Assembly: GCA_018896355.1 (NCBI GenBank)
Contig: JAHIMW010000157.1
Location: 1 to 9,052, forward strand
DNA: 9,052 nucleotides
Direction of reading: 5' to 3'
From: Pseudomonadota bacterium
Lineage (GTDB): Bacteria > Desulfobacterota > Syntrophia > Syntrophales > UBA5619
The notes under the pieces were generated by a model. That model was not told the DNA's origin, searched no databases, and was given only the letters and a program-made list of their open reading frames with translations. Shown here one piece after another: positions 1 through 5,973 of the stretch. Numbering within the stretch: position 1 is the first letter of the stretch; each line of letters starts with the position of its first letter. The position numbers were made by a program, and so were the translations under genes.

Positions 1-2
1 CT

Positions 3-96
3 GGCGGGGGAGGGTTAGGGTGGGGGGGAGCTTGCCGTGAAATCAGAATGTTGCAGATTCACCCACCCCCTAACCCCCTCCCGTCAAGGGAGGGGG
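3..96. repeat. G-rich inverted repeat with hairpin, possible dispersed repeat
   Basis: A G-run block at 6-28 (GGGGG-A-GGG-TTA-GGG-T-GGGGGGG) is mirrored by a C-run block at 62-82 (CCC-A-CCCCC-TAA-CCCCC-T-CCC), so the two form an imperfect inverted repeat around about 30 bp of ordinary sequence. The right block also forms its own hairpin: CCCCCTCCC at 74-82 and GGGAGGGGG at 88-96 are perfect 9-bp arms around the loop GTCAA. Both blocks fit the G-quadruplex pattern of four runs of three or more G, on opposite strands. C/G-run repeats with a central TAA/TTA are, from memory, scattered through many bacterial genomes, so this may be one copy of such a family; one window cannot show that. No long T run follows the hairpin, so it is not a clear terminator. 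Confidence 0.7.
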
Positions 97-104
97 AACA
101 TATT

Positions 105-135
105 TTGAAGAGTTTTGCAATTACCTCTTTATAAT
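105..135 (+). promoter_or_regulatory. Candidate sigma-70 promoter for the mmsA-like gene
   Basis: A perfect TATAAT lies at 130-135. TTGAAG at 105-110 matches four of six -35 bases, with a rather long 19-nt spacer. Transcription would start near 142, leaving a leader of under 20 nt that still includes the AAAGGAG ribosome binding site at 144-150. The -10 box is convincing by eye; the -35 is weak. Confidence 0.4.
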
Positions 136-158
136 GTCGGTTGAAAGGAGAAATGGGA

Positions 159-1679
159 ATGGGTGGACCAAGACAACTGAGATATTGTGTGGACAATGAG
201 TGGCGTGAGTCGAAGACAACGAAGTACATGCCGGTGACGAACTCCAGTACGGGGGAGGTGATGGCGGAGGCCCCCTGCTGTACGGTGGAAGAAGTCAACA
301 GCGCCGTGGCGGCGGCGAAGGCGGCCTTTCCGGGGTGGTCGTCGACGCCGGTCCAGAACCGGACGGCCGTCATGTTCCGGTTCCGCGCGCTGCTCGACGC
401 CCATCTTGAGGAGCTGGCGCTGTTGGTTGCAACGGAACTGGGGAAGAATCTCGATGAAGCGCGCAGGGACATCCTCAAGAGCATCGAAGTGGTCGAGCTG
501 GCCTGCGGGGCGCCGATCCTGATGCAGGGGGATGCGCTGATGAACGTCTCCACCGGCCATGATACGGTGATGTACCGGGAAGCCGTCGGTGTTTTTGCGG
601 GGATCGTGCCGTTCAATTTTCCCTCCATGATTCCTTTCGGCTGGATGATTCCGTTGTGCATCACGTTGGGGAATACATTTGTTTTGAAGGCGGCAAGTCT
701 GACGCCGCAGACGGCCATGCGGGTTCTGGAGCTTCTCATTGAGGCGGGCATGCCCAAAGGGGTCGTGAATATCGTGACCTGCAGCCGCGTCGAGGCGGAG
801 CTGCTGCTGAAGCATCCCGACGTCCGGGGGATCTCCTACGTGGGATCCACCCCGGTCGGCCTGCACATCTATTCCAAGGCGGCGGCGCACGGCAAACGCG
901 TTCAGGCGCTCTGCGAGGCGAAAAACCATGCCTTGGTGCTGCGGGACGCGGCCCTGGAGCGGTCAGCCCTCGGGATCATCAACTCGACTTTCGGCTGCGC
1001 GGGCATGCGCTGCATGGCGCTGCCGGTGCTCTGTGTCGAGGAGGCCTGCGCCGACGAGTTTATCTCCTACCTGCTCAAGTTTGCCAAACAGCGGAAGGTG
1101 GGCTGTGCCTACCATCCGGAGACGGAACTGGGTCCCGTGGTGTCGGCGGAGCACAAACAGTCCGTCATCGACTGGATCGACAGGGGTGTCGAGGAGGGGG
1201 CCGAGCTGATTCTGGACGGTCGGAACATCGTCGTGCCCGGCTTCGAAAACGGTCACTTCGTCGGTCCGACGATCTTCGATCATGTGAAACCAGGGATGAC
1301 CGTGGGCGACTGCGAGATTTTCGGTCCCGTCACCACCGTCAAGCGTGTGAAGGACTTCGAGGAAGGCCTGGCGCTCATGAACGCCAATCGCTTTGCCAAC
1401 GGGTCCGCCATCTTCACGCAGAACGGCTATTATGCCCGGGAATTCACGCGGCGGACCCATGGCGGAATGGTGGGGGTGAACGTGGGCATTCCCGTGCCGG
1501 TTTCCTACTTTCCCTTTGCAGGACACAAGGACTCTTTCTTCGGAGACCTTCACGTGATGGGCAGGGACGGCGTCGCCTTCTATACGGAAGCGAAGTGCGT
1601 AACCTCCCGCTGGTTCGGCGAAGAGGAGAAGAAAGAAAAGACAATCAGCACCTGGGAAGGAACGATTACCCGGAAGTAG
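159..1679 (+). CDS. mmsA: CoA-acylating methylmalonate/malonate-semialdehyde dehydrogenase
   Basis: This 506-residue protein belongs to the aldehyde dehydrogenase superfamily, MMSDH branch, which oxidises (methyl)malonate semialdehyde to propionyl- or acetyl-CoA with NAD and CoA in the cytoplasm. The catalytic Cys is at residue 285 in AGMRCMAL, preceded by the family's conserved Arg. VGSTPVG and RVQALCEAKNH replace the usual ALDH Glu-bearing ELGGK region, as expected for the CoA-acylating branch. PFNFPSMIPFGW, CEIFGPV and the C-terminal PVPVSYFPFAGHKDSF followed by GDLHVMGRDGVAFYTE are also typical. Length matches the family (about 480-510). I chose ATG 159 because AAAGGAG at 144-150 sits 8 nt before it; TTG 141 lies upstream of that site and ATG 153 is only 2 nt from it. 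The true aldehyde substrate cannot be read from the sequence. An amidase gene follows after 57 bp and may be co-transcribed. Confidence 0.9.
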   Translation: MGGPRQLRYCVDNEWRESKTTKYMPVTNSSTGEVMAEAPCCTVEEVNSAVAAAKAAFPGWSSTPVQNRTAVMFRFRALLDAHLEELALLVATELGKNLDEARRDILKSIEVVELACGAPILMQGDALMNVSTGHDTVMYREAVGVFAGIVPFNFPSMIPFGWMIPLCITLGNTFVLKAASLTPQTAMRVLELLIEAGMPKGVVNIVTCSRVEAELLLKHPDVRGISYVGSTPVGLHIYSKAAAHGKRVQALCEAKNHALVLRDAALERSALGIINSTFGCAGMRCMALPVLCVEEACADEFISYLLKFAKQRKVGCAYHPETELGPVVSAEHKQSVIDWIDRGVEEGAELILDGRNIVVPGFENGHFVGPTIFDHVKPGMTVGDCEIFGPVTTVKRVKDFEEGLALMNANRFANGSAIFTQNGYYAREFTRRTHGGMVGVNVGIPVPVSYFPFAGHKDSFFGDLHVMGRDGVAFYTEAKCVTSRWFGEEEKKEKTISTWEGTITRK

Positions 1680-1736
1680 CCTGCCGGAGATATCATTATC
1701 GTCAAGTATGGCGCCTCAGTGTCAAAGGAAAGCAGG

Positions 1737-3197
1737 ATGAGCCGACTTTTGCCGTTGGAACCCGCGAAGCTTACGCCGGATAAAGGGAATATGAAACCTG
1801 ACCTTTCTACCATCAACCTGTTTACCGCTCTTGAGCAACTTTGCCGCCGGGAGTTTTCCGCGCTCGAATTGACCGAAGCCTTTCTCCGTCAAATTGAGCG
1901 CCTCAACCCGACCATCAACGCCTTTATCACCCTGACGCCCGAATTGGCCCGCCAGGGGGCCTTGCAGGCCGACGCGCTGCTTACGGTCCAATCGTCCAAC
2001 CTGGAGCAATTTACATTGCTGGGAATGCCCGTCGCTCTGAAAGACCTGTTCGAGACGGCGGGCATCCGTACCACAGCCGGCTCGAAATTTTTTGCCGATC
2101 ACATCCCTGCGGAAGATGCCCATGTGGTTCTGAAAATCAAACTCTCCGGCGGGGTGGTTTTAGGAAAAACCAACACGCACGAAATCGCGCTGGGTGTGAC
2201 GGGCGTCAACCCGCATTACGGGGCGGTTAAGAATCCCTGGGATTTAACGCGTGTGACCGGCGGCTCCTCGTCCGGGTCGGCGGCGGCAGTGGCGACGGGG
2301 ATGTGTCTGGCTGCCCTCGGCACGGATACGGGCGGCTCGATCCGCATCCCGGCTTCTTTGTGCGGTGTGGTCGGACTCAAACCGACTTATGGACGAGTTA
2401 GTACCCGTGGGGTAGTCCCGCTTTCATGGAACCTTGACCATGTTGGCCCGCTGACGCGCACGGCGCGGGACGCGGCGATGATGCTTGCGGCGATGGCCGG
2501 GTTTGACCCGCATGATCCTGCTTCGGCTGATATTCCCGAGGAAGATTATCTCGTCCATCTCGAAGACGGCGTCAGGGGCTGGCGCGTGGCGCTGGCGGCG
2601 GGGGAGTACGTCGAAGCATCCGACCCGCAAGTGCTGGCAGGCGTGGCCGAAGCCGCGCAAGTTTTCAAGGATTTGGGCGCGCAGGTGGAGAAGGTGGACA
2701 TGTCCTGGCTCGCGGATCTGGCGCTGGCGAATGGCCGCATGACCCAGGCCGACGGGGCGGCTTTTCACCGCGAGCGGCTGGCGGAGCGCCCCGACTGGTT
2801 CGGTGCGGATGTCCGTCAGCGGCTGGAGATCGGCGCGGCATTAACTTCCAGCGAGTATGCGCTTGCGCGGCGGACGCAGGCCGAAGGTCGCCGCCGCTTC
2901 GAGATGTTCTTTGAAAAATTTGATATTTTACTGCTGCCGACCACCCCCATCCCTGCGCCGCCCATCGAGGGGACTCAAGCCATCGAAGCCGCCCGCCAGT
3001 TGACGCGCTTTACCGCGCCCTTCAACCTGGCCGGTCTCCCGGCTTTGTCGGTCCCGTGCGGGTTGACAGGCGAGAAGTTGCCCATTGGGTTGCAGATTAT
3101 CTCAAAGCATTGGGGAGAAGCAAAAGCGTTGCAGGCGGCTCACGCCTTTGAGCAAGCGACGGAATGGCACAACTATCATCCGAATATCTTTAAATAA
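1737..3197 (+). CDS. Amidase-signature family hydrolase (GatA-like)
   Basis: An amidase-signature enzyme of 486 residues, which hydrolyses a carboxamide to acid and ammonia. The Ser-cisSer-Lys triad is intact: Lys102 in PVALKDLF, cis-Ser177 in VTGGSSSGSAAA and nucleophile Ser201 in TDTGGSIRIPA. The 75- and 24-residue spacings equal those in GatA. It is probably a stand-alone amidase rather than the tRNA amidotransferase subunit, because no gatB or gatC lies nearby; the substrate is unknown. The start is uncertain. ATG 1737 has AAAGGA 7 nt upstream and was chosen for that. ATG 1791 would place the N-terminus where most relatives begin, but its AAAGGG is only 3 nt away. GTG 1719 has no advantage. 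The gene lies 57 bp after the dehydrogenase with no terminator seen between, so an amide and a semialdehyde might be handled in one pathway; that is inference. Confidence 0.88.
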   Translation: MSRLLPLEPAKLTPDKGNMKPDLSTINLFTALEQLCRREFSALELTEAFLRQIERLNPTINAFITLTPELARQGALQADALLTVQSSNLEQFTLLGMPVALKDLFETAGIRTTAGSKFFADHIPAEDAHVVLKIKLSGGVVLGKTNTHEIALGVTGVNPHYGAVKNPWDLTRVTGGSSSGSAAAVATGMCLAALGTDTGGSIRIPASLCGVVGLKPTYGRVSTRGVVPLSWNLDHVGPLTRTARDAAMMLAAMAGFDPHDPASADIPEEDYLVHLEDGVRGWRVALAAGEYVEASDPQVLAGVAEAAQVFKDLGAQVEKVDMSWLADLALANGRMTQADGAAFHRERLAERPDWFGADVRQRLEIGAALTSSEYALARRTQAEGRRRFEMFFEKFDILLLPTTPIPAPPIEGTQAIEAARQLTRFTAPFNLAGLPALSVPCGLTGEKLPIGLQIISKHWGEAKALQAAHAFEQATEWHNYHPNIFK

Positions 3198-3246
3198 TTT
3201 TTATATATTCGTCGTACGTAAACGTTACGACCGCCTGATCAGGCAT
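3190..3246 (-). CDS. Possible 18-residue small ORF resembling start of the 47-residue protein
   Basis: On the minus strand AGGAGG stands about 5 nt before an ATG (3246-3244) that opens MPDQAVVTFTYDEYIKII and ends in TAA at 3192-3190. The pattern VVTFTYDEYIKII resembles VVITFSQEELRTLNKIV at the start of the 47-residue protein encoded 66 nt upstream on the same strand. It may be a truncated duplicate or a real tiny gene in the same transcript. Its 3' end overlaps the end of the amidase gene by 8 bp on the opposite strand. The strong ribosome binding site and the similarity are visible; expression and function are unknown. Confidence 0.4.
   Translation of the reverse strand: MPDQAVVTFTYDEYIKII
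3211..3231. repeat. Inverted repeat in the convergent gene gap
   Basis: GTCGTA (3211-3216) and TACGAC (3226-3231) form a 6-bp stem around a 9-nt loop. The adjacent GCCTGATCAGGC at 3233-3244 is a perfect 12-bp palindrome. Both fall between the amidase and the minus-strand small gene, where a terminator would be expected, but neither is followed by a clean T run on either strand (the minus strand continues with an A/T-rich tract). Both also lie inside the possible 18-residue ORF. Role unclear. Confidence 0.4.
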
Positions 3247-3312
3247 GGCAACCTCCTAACAGTTCCCCTAATAATCGATGCGAACTCCCGGACCGAGCTC
3301 GAAGATTGGCCG

Positions 3313-3456
3313 TCACTTGGGTTCGAGAAACGCATCAGACTTCTTATCCAACTTGGTTAAATATTCAATGGCCCGCTTACCGTCCGCGTCCTGAACGATC
3401 TTGTTCAGCGTCCGGAGCTCTTCCTGTGAAAACGTTATAACTACTTTGTTTTTCAT
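3313..3456 (-). CDS. Small hypothetical protein, 47 residues
   Basis: A 47-residue acidic/basic protein beginning MKNKVVITFSQEEL and containing IVQDADGKRAIEYLTKLDKK. It looks like a short strand followed by helices, with no Cys and no membrane segment. The ATG at 3456-3454 has AAAGGAGG with 6-nt spacing. An upstream in-frame ATG at 3462 abuts the ribosome binding site and is unlikely to be used, and the longer frame reaching 3558 would overlap the upstream gene. It starts 14 nt after the end of the (Fe-S)-binding protein gene, so the two are almost certainly one operon. I recall similar small proteins with a TFS-EEL start next to such Fe-S genes in Desulfobacterota, but cannot name a family or function. 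Confidence 0.75.
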   Translation of the reverse strand: MKNKVVITFSQEELRTLNKIVQDADGKRAIEYLTKLDKKSDAFLEPK

Positions 3457-3469
3457 ACCCATCCTCCTT

Positions 3470-4150
3470 TTATCCGAGATCGACGCCCGTGATCCCCATA
3501 CCGGCGCATATTTCGAGCAATGCCTCTCGTAGATGAGAGAACTTTCCCTCTTCTTCAAAGACAGGGAGACAAAGTTTCACGGAGGTTTCCCCTGTCCAGA
3601 TATGCATGGCAAAGGCGAGGCAGGTCGGCATGCCGCACCGGCCGCAATTGGTTCCAGGCAGACGTTTGAAAATTTCCAGCGCGGGCGGCTTTTTCCGCGT
3701 CTCAAAGGAAGGCGCGATCCGGTCCCGGTCACTCCATGTCTGCTCGGCAAGGAAGCGAATCCGTTCCAGCGTCAGCCAGGCGTCCACAATCTCGTCCGCC
3801 TTGGCAATCGTGATGCGCCTCGGGTAAAGCGCGATCATGCGGTAGCCGTCCATGAAGGTCAGCGTCTCCGCCTTCGGTAAGTAGGACGCCTGGGGCAGCA
3901 CCGCGTTCAGATAGGGGAGGAGCGGACCCAGGTCCCCCTCCAGGTGAGCGATGAGCCGGATCTTTTTGTAATCGGCGACACAGGGGCCGAGCACCATAAT
4001 TGCGGCACGCCGGAAACACCCGCTCTGTTCCGTCTCTTCCGGCGCCGGTCCGTCCGGCATGGTTGAGTTCGCAATTTGGTAATCGACCCATCCCGAGAAA
4101 GTGATATCAGGCGCCGCTGACTCCAGCGTGGCGCGCTCCTCCCTGCTCAT
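3470..4150 (-). CDS. (Fe-S)-binding protein with CODH/ACS-type four-cysteine domain
   Basis: This 226-residue soluble protein ends in a four-Cys domain of the kind found in corrinoid iron-sulfur proteins (PF04060-like): LPGTNCGRCGMPTC plus a distal Cys, giving Cys169, Cys172, Cys177 and Cys194 with C-x2-C-x4-C-x16-C spacing. This should bind one [4Fe-4S] cluster. The middle (residues 72-155) follows a pattern I recall from uncharacterised Fe-S proteins of anaerobes: LLPYLNAVLPQASY, the FMDGYRMIALYPRRITIAKADE stretch and RDRIAPSFETRKKPPALEIF. The N-terminus carries two further Cys (45 and 57). The ATG at 4150 has no obvious ribosome binding site and another start is possible; Met31 is an alternative. 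The downstream small gene is probably co-transcribed. Probable roles are electron transfer or cofactor handling; no partner enzyme is in the window. Confidence 0.85.
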   Translation of the reverse strand: MSREERATLESAAPDITFSGWVDYQIANSTMPDGPAPEETEQSGCFRRAAIMVLGPCVADYKKIRLIAHLEGDLGPLLPYLNAVLPQASYLPKAETLTFMDGYRMIALYPRRITIAKADEIVDAWLTLERIRFLAEQTWSDRDRIAPSFETRKKPPALEIFKRLPGTNCGRCGMPTCLAFAMHIWTGETSVKLCLPVFEEEGKFSHLREALLEICAGMGITGVDLG

Positions 4151-4167
4151 GACGAGCGCCGGTAACG

Positions 4168-4383
4168 ATGACGGGGAAAAAAGGCAAGAGCAATGAGGCG
4201 TCCATTCCGGAATCTTCGCAGTGCCGGAGCGGGGGCGACAGCCTCCCCTGCTGCGCCATCCTGGAGAGCATGACGGACGGCGTCTTCACCGTGGATCTCG
4301 ATCGCCGGATCAATACCTTCTTCAACCGGGCCGCGGAGGAGATCACAGGTTTCACCTTGAAAGATCCGGAAAGATTATCTTGA
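4168..4383 (+). pseudogene. Truncated PAS-domain sensor/regulator fragment
   Basis: The frame reads about 70 codons. From residue 29 it contains AILESMTDGVFTVDLDRRI and FNRAAEEITGF, the classic first half of a PAS domain as found at the N-terminus of sigma-54-dependent regulators and PAS histidine kinases. After ITGF the expected continuation of the PAS fold is lost and the frame stops within about 11 codons (TLKDPERLS). No output domain follows; instead a promoter and the arsenic cluster begin. This is best read as the 5' remnant of a larger gene cut near 4350 by a deletion or insertion. The start (ATG 4168) has only a weak ribosome binding site. It is divergent from the (Fe-S)-binding protein gene, 17 bp apart. 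Confidence 0.6.
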
Positions 4384-4408
4384 CAAGGGACGTTTGTGAT
4401 TATATAGC
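4380..4408 (+). promoter_or_regulatory. Candidate promoter for the redox/arsenic cluster
   Basis: A perfect TTGACA -35 (4380-4385) is followed after 17 nt by TATAGC (4403-4408) within an AT-rich TATATAGC stretch. It overlaps the stop of the truncated PAS frame and lies about 120 nt before the 22-residue leader ORF. Just downstream, TAGCC/GGCTA (4405-4409/4425-4429) and ACGGTA/TACCGT (4412-4417/4428-4433) form short inverted repeats that could be an operator or leader fold. They do not resemble the arsR operator at 5557. Confidence 0.55.
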
Positions 4409-4525
4409 CGTACGGTAATATAGAGGCTACCGTTACAGCGCTTTCGGGGTTTTATCGGCCTCCCCGCCACGGCATCATGACGGCTGGGTATTTGTTCAAC
4501 CTTATTCCCTGGATAAGGAGGAAAC

Positions 4526-4594
4526 ATGTCTGAATCATGCTGCAACAAGGGAAGCAATCGATTGATTCTGGCGGCCGGGATCACCACAAATTGA
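4526..4594 (+). CDS. Possible 22-residue Cys-Cys leader ORF or gene remnant
   Basis: AAGGAGG at 4515-4521 precedes ATG 4526 by 4 nt. The frame begins MSESCCNKGSNRLILAAG and stops at TGA 4592-4594, 22 residues in total. Its stop lies on the GAAAGGA ribosome binding site (4593-4599) of the next gene, so translating it could affect the next gene's initiation. The MSESCC-LILA pattern resembles, from memory, the N-terminus of putative zinc-binding (DGC-type) proteins found near thioredoxin and arsenic genes in Geobacter relatives, which would make this the stub of a deleted gene. A metal- or thiol-responsive leader peptide is the alternative. Neither is proven. Confidence 0.4.
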   Translation: MSESCCNKGSNRLILAAGITTN

Positions 4595-4605
4595 AAGGAC
4601 ATTTC

Positions 4606-5514
4606 ATGAAGAAACAAAGGAAGATTGTCATCCTGGCGCTGACAGCGGCGATCATCGTCGGCGTCGTCGCGGCCTACCTGTTTACGATCGGACCCCTCGG
4701 AAAGCCCGTGCTCGCCTCGGTGAACGGCGAGAAGATCACGGTCGCCCGTTTCCAGGAGGAACTGGGCAAGACCGATCCCGCCGCCCGGGATCTCGTCAAG
4801 GAGGATCCCGGTAAACTGCTGGATGTTATCGTCAATCGAACCTTGCTGCTGCAACAGGCGAAAAAGGAGGGGGTCGCCGCGCCCAAAGGGGTAAGCGCGA
4901 CGCCGCCGGCCGCGGGGGAAGACGCGGAGACCGCAACGATCATGGCCTATCTCGACAAGAAAATGGCGGCCTCGCCGCCGGTTGCGCCCGAGGAGATCGA
5001 CCGCATCTATGAGGCCTACAAGGATCAGATGGGCGGACGCAAAAAAGAGGAAGCGGCGCCCTTGATCAAGCAGATGATCGAACAACAGCGCCAGGGCGAA
5101 GAGGCGGAGAAGCTGATTGCCGATCTGCGCAAGAACGCCAAGATCGATGTCAACCAGAAGGAACTTCAGAAGCTGGCCGTTGTTCCGCCCGGGATGGAAA
5201 CCCAATCGGAAGCGGACTTCCGCAAGGCCCTGACCGGCGGCAAGCCCATGATCGTCGATTTCGGCTCCAACAGTTGCATCCCCTGTCGCCAGCTTCGCCC
5301 CGTCCTGCAGACGATCCGCAAAGGTTATGCGGGAAAGCTGGAGGTGCTGATCATCGATGTCCGGAACAACCAGAAATTGGCCTCCGACTATCAGATTCAG
5401 GTCATCCCGACGGTGATCTTTTTCGACCCCGCGGGCAAGGAGATTTTCCGTCATCAGGGTTTCATGAGCGAAGAGAAGGTTAAGGAACAACTCGCGAAGC
5501 TGGGGGTTGTCTGA
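4606..5514 (+). CDS. Membrane-anchored SurA-like N-domain fused to a CIPC thioredoxin domain
   Basis: A 302-residue protein. MKKQRK followed by a hydrophobic segment at about 7-28 is a signal anchor, placing the rest outside the cytoplasmic membrane. Residues 34-90 (VLASVNGEKITVARFQEEL and LLDVIVNRTLLLQQAKKEG) match the N-terminal helical region of SurA/PrsA-type chaperones. Residues 128-190 continue with the helical pattern of those proteins (EEIDRIYEAYKDQM and EEAEKLIADLRKNAKIDV), but no parvulin PPIase domain follows. Residues 200-302 are instead a thioredoxin fold with CIPC at 224-227 and cis-Pro268 in VIPTVIFF. The likely role is thiol exchange or delivery of reductant in the envelope, with the helical part binding a client. 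The start at ATG 4606 has GAAAGGA 6 nt upstream; the longer frame from 4537 lacks this and would hide the signal anchor. The thioredoxin part is clearly related to the exported thioredoxin at 8622-9014 (compare EIFRHQGFMSEE with EVFRHLGFLSEE). Confidence 0.85.
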   Translation: MKKQRKIVILALTAAIIVGVVAAYLFTIGPLGKPVLASVNGEKITVARFQEELGKTDPAARDLVKEDPGKLLDVIVNRTLLLQQAKKEGVAAPKGVSATPPAAGEDAETATIMAYLDKKMAASPPVAPEEIDRIYEAYKDQMGGRKKEEAAPLIKQMIEQQRQGEEAEKLIADLRKNAKIDVNQKELQKLAVVPPGMETQSEADFRKALTGGKPMIVDFGSNSCIPCRQLRPVLQTIRKGYAGKLEVLIIDVRNNQKLASDYQIQVIPTVIFFDPAGKEIFRHQGFMSEEKVKEQLAKLGVV

Positions 5515-5532
5515 GACGCATGAAATTTCCCC

Positions 5533-5576
5533 TTGACAGGATCACTGATCAGCACGATATTTCCAATTAGAAATAT
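5533..5576 (+). promoter_or_regulatory. arsR promoter with overlapping ArsR operator palindrome
   Basis: TTGACA (5533-5538) and GATATT (5556-5561) form a candidate promoter with a 17-nt spacer. Overlapping the -10, ATATTTC (5557-5563) and GAAATAT (5570-5576) are perfect 7-bp arms around CAATTA, whose centre AATT is itself symmetric. AT-rich ATAT-N-ATAT palindromes over the -10 are typical ArsR/SmtB operators, so the repressor encoded 12 bp downstream probably controls itself and the following genes here. Confidence 0.7.
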
Positions 5577-5588
5577 GGAGAAGATGCC

Positions 5589-5939
5589 ATGAAGGAATTC
5601 ATCAAGGTCATGAAGGCGCTGTCCGATCCCAACCGGGTGAAACTTCTGAAACTGCTTCAGAAACGGGAGATGTGTGTCTGCGAGATCCAGGCGGCCCTGG
5701 GGATCGCCCAGCCTACCGTTTCCAAGCATCTGAAGAGCCTTGAGAGTGCGGGCATGGTGGGCCGGAAGAAGGAAGGCCTCTGGGTAAACTACTCCCTGAG
5801 CGATGGCGGCCGCAGCCCCTATGCGGCGTCTCTCCTGGGAAACCTGAAGCACTGGCTGGAGGACGACCCGGAGATCCGGGACCTGTTCGAAAGGAGCAAG
5901 GGGCTCCGCCGGGAGGATCTCTGCCGGACCCGTGAGTGA
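5589..5939 (+). CDS. arsR: ArsR-family arsenic-responsive repressor
   Basis: A 116-residue winged-helix repressor of the ArsR/SmtB family. LSDPNRVKLLKLLQKREMCVCEI contains the metalloid-sensing CVC pair (Cys29, Cys31), as in E. coli ArsR. The recognition helix is LGIAQPTVSKHLKSLESAGMV (about residues 37-57) and the wing is RKKEGLWVNYSL. The third Cys of the E. coli triad (C-x-C-x2-C) is absent: position 34 is Gln. Cys112 near the C-terminus is the only other Cys and could act as a third thiol ligand, which is inference. GGAG at 5577-5580 lies 8 nt before ATG 5589. The operator palindrome ends 12 bp upstream. Binding of As(III) should release the repressor and induce the transporter genes downstream. 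Confidence 0.92.
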   Translation: MKEFIKVMKALSDPNRVKLLKLLQKREMCVCEIQAALGIAQPTVSKHLKSLESAGMVGRKKEGLWVNYSLSDGGRSPYAASLLGNLKHWLEDDPEIRDLFERSKGLRREDLCRTRE

Positions 5940-5973
5940 TTCTCCATTTTCCGATGGCCATACAAATTCTCCC

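Noticed and set aside
141..158. TTG start for the mmsA-like gene
   Set aside because: It lies upstream of the AAAGGAG ribosome binding site, which would then be inside the coding region; ATG 159 has the right spacing.
129..929. Long minus-strand frame opposite the start of mmsA
   Set aside because: Low-complexity Arg/His-rich product covering a well-supported dehydrogenase; a shadow frame.
1737..3197. Naming the amidase gatA
   Set aside because: Catalytic spacing matches GatA, but gatB and gatC are absent nearby and the amidase family is broad.
3319..3327. GGGTTCGAG resembling a tRNA T-loop
   Set aside because: No acceptor, D or anticodon stems could be found around it, and it is the antisense of the end of the 47-residue gene.
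3085..3360. Plus-strand 91-codon frame spanning the amidase end and the gap
   Set aside because: Begins inside the amidase in another frame, overlaps the minus-strand small gene and has no recognisable content.
4375..5490. Long open frame on the minus strand opposite the SurA-like/thioredoxin gene
   Set aside because: It is rich in Arg, His, Gly and Asp without domain sense, has no good ribosome binding site and mirrors a gene with clear motifs. It is an antisense shadow of GC-rich coding DNA.
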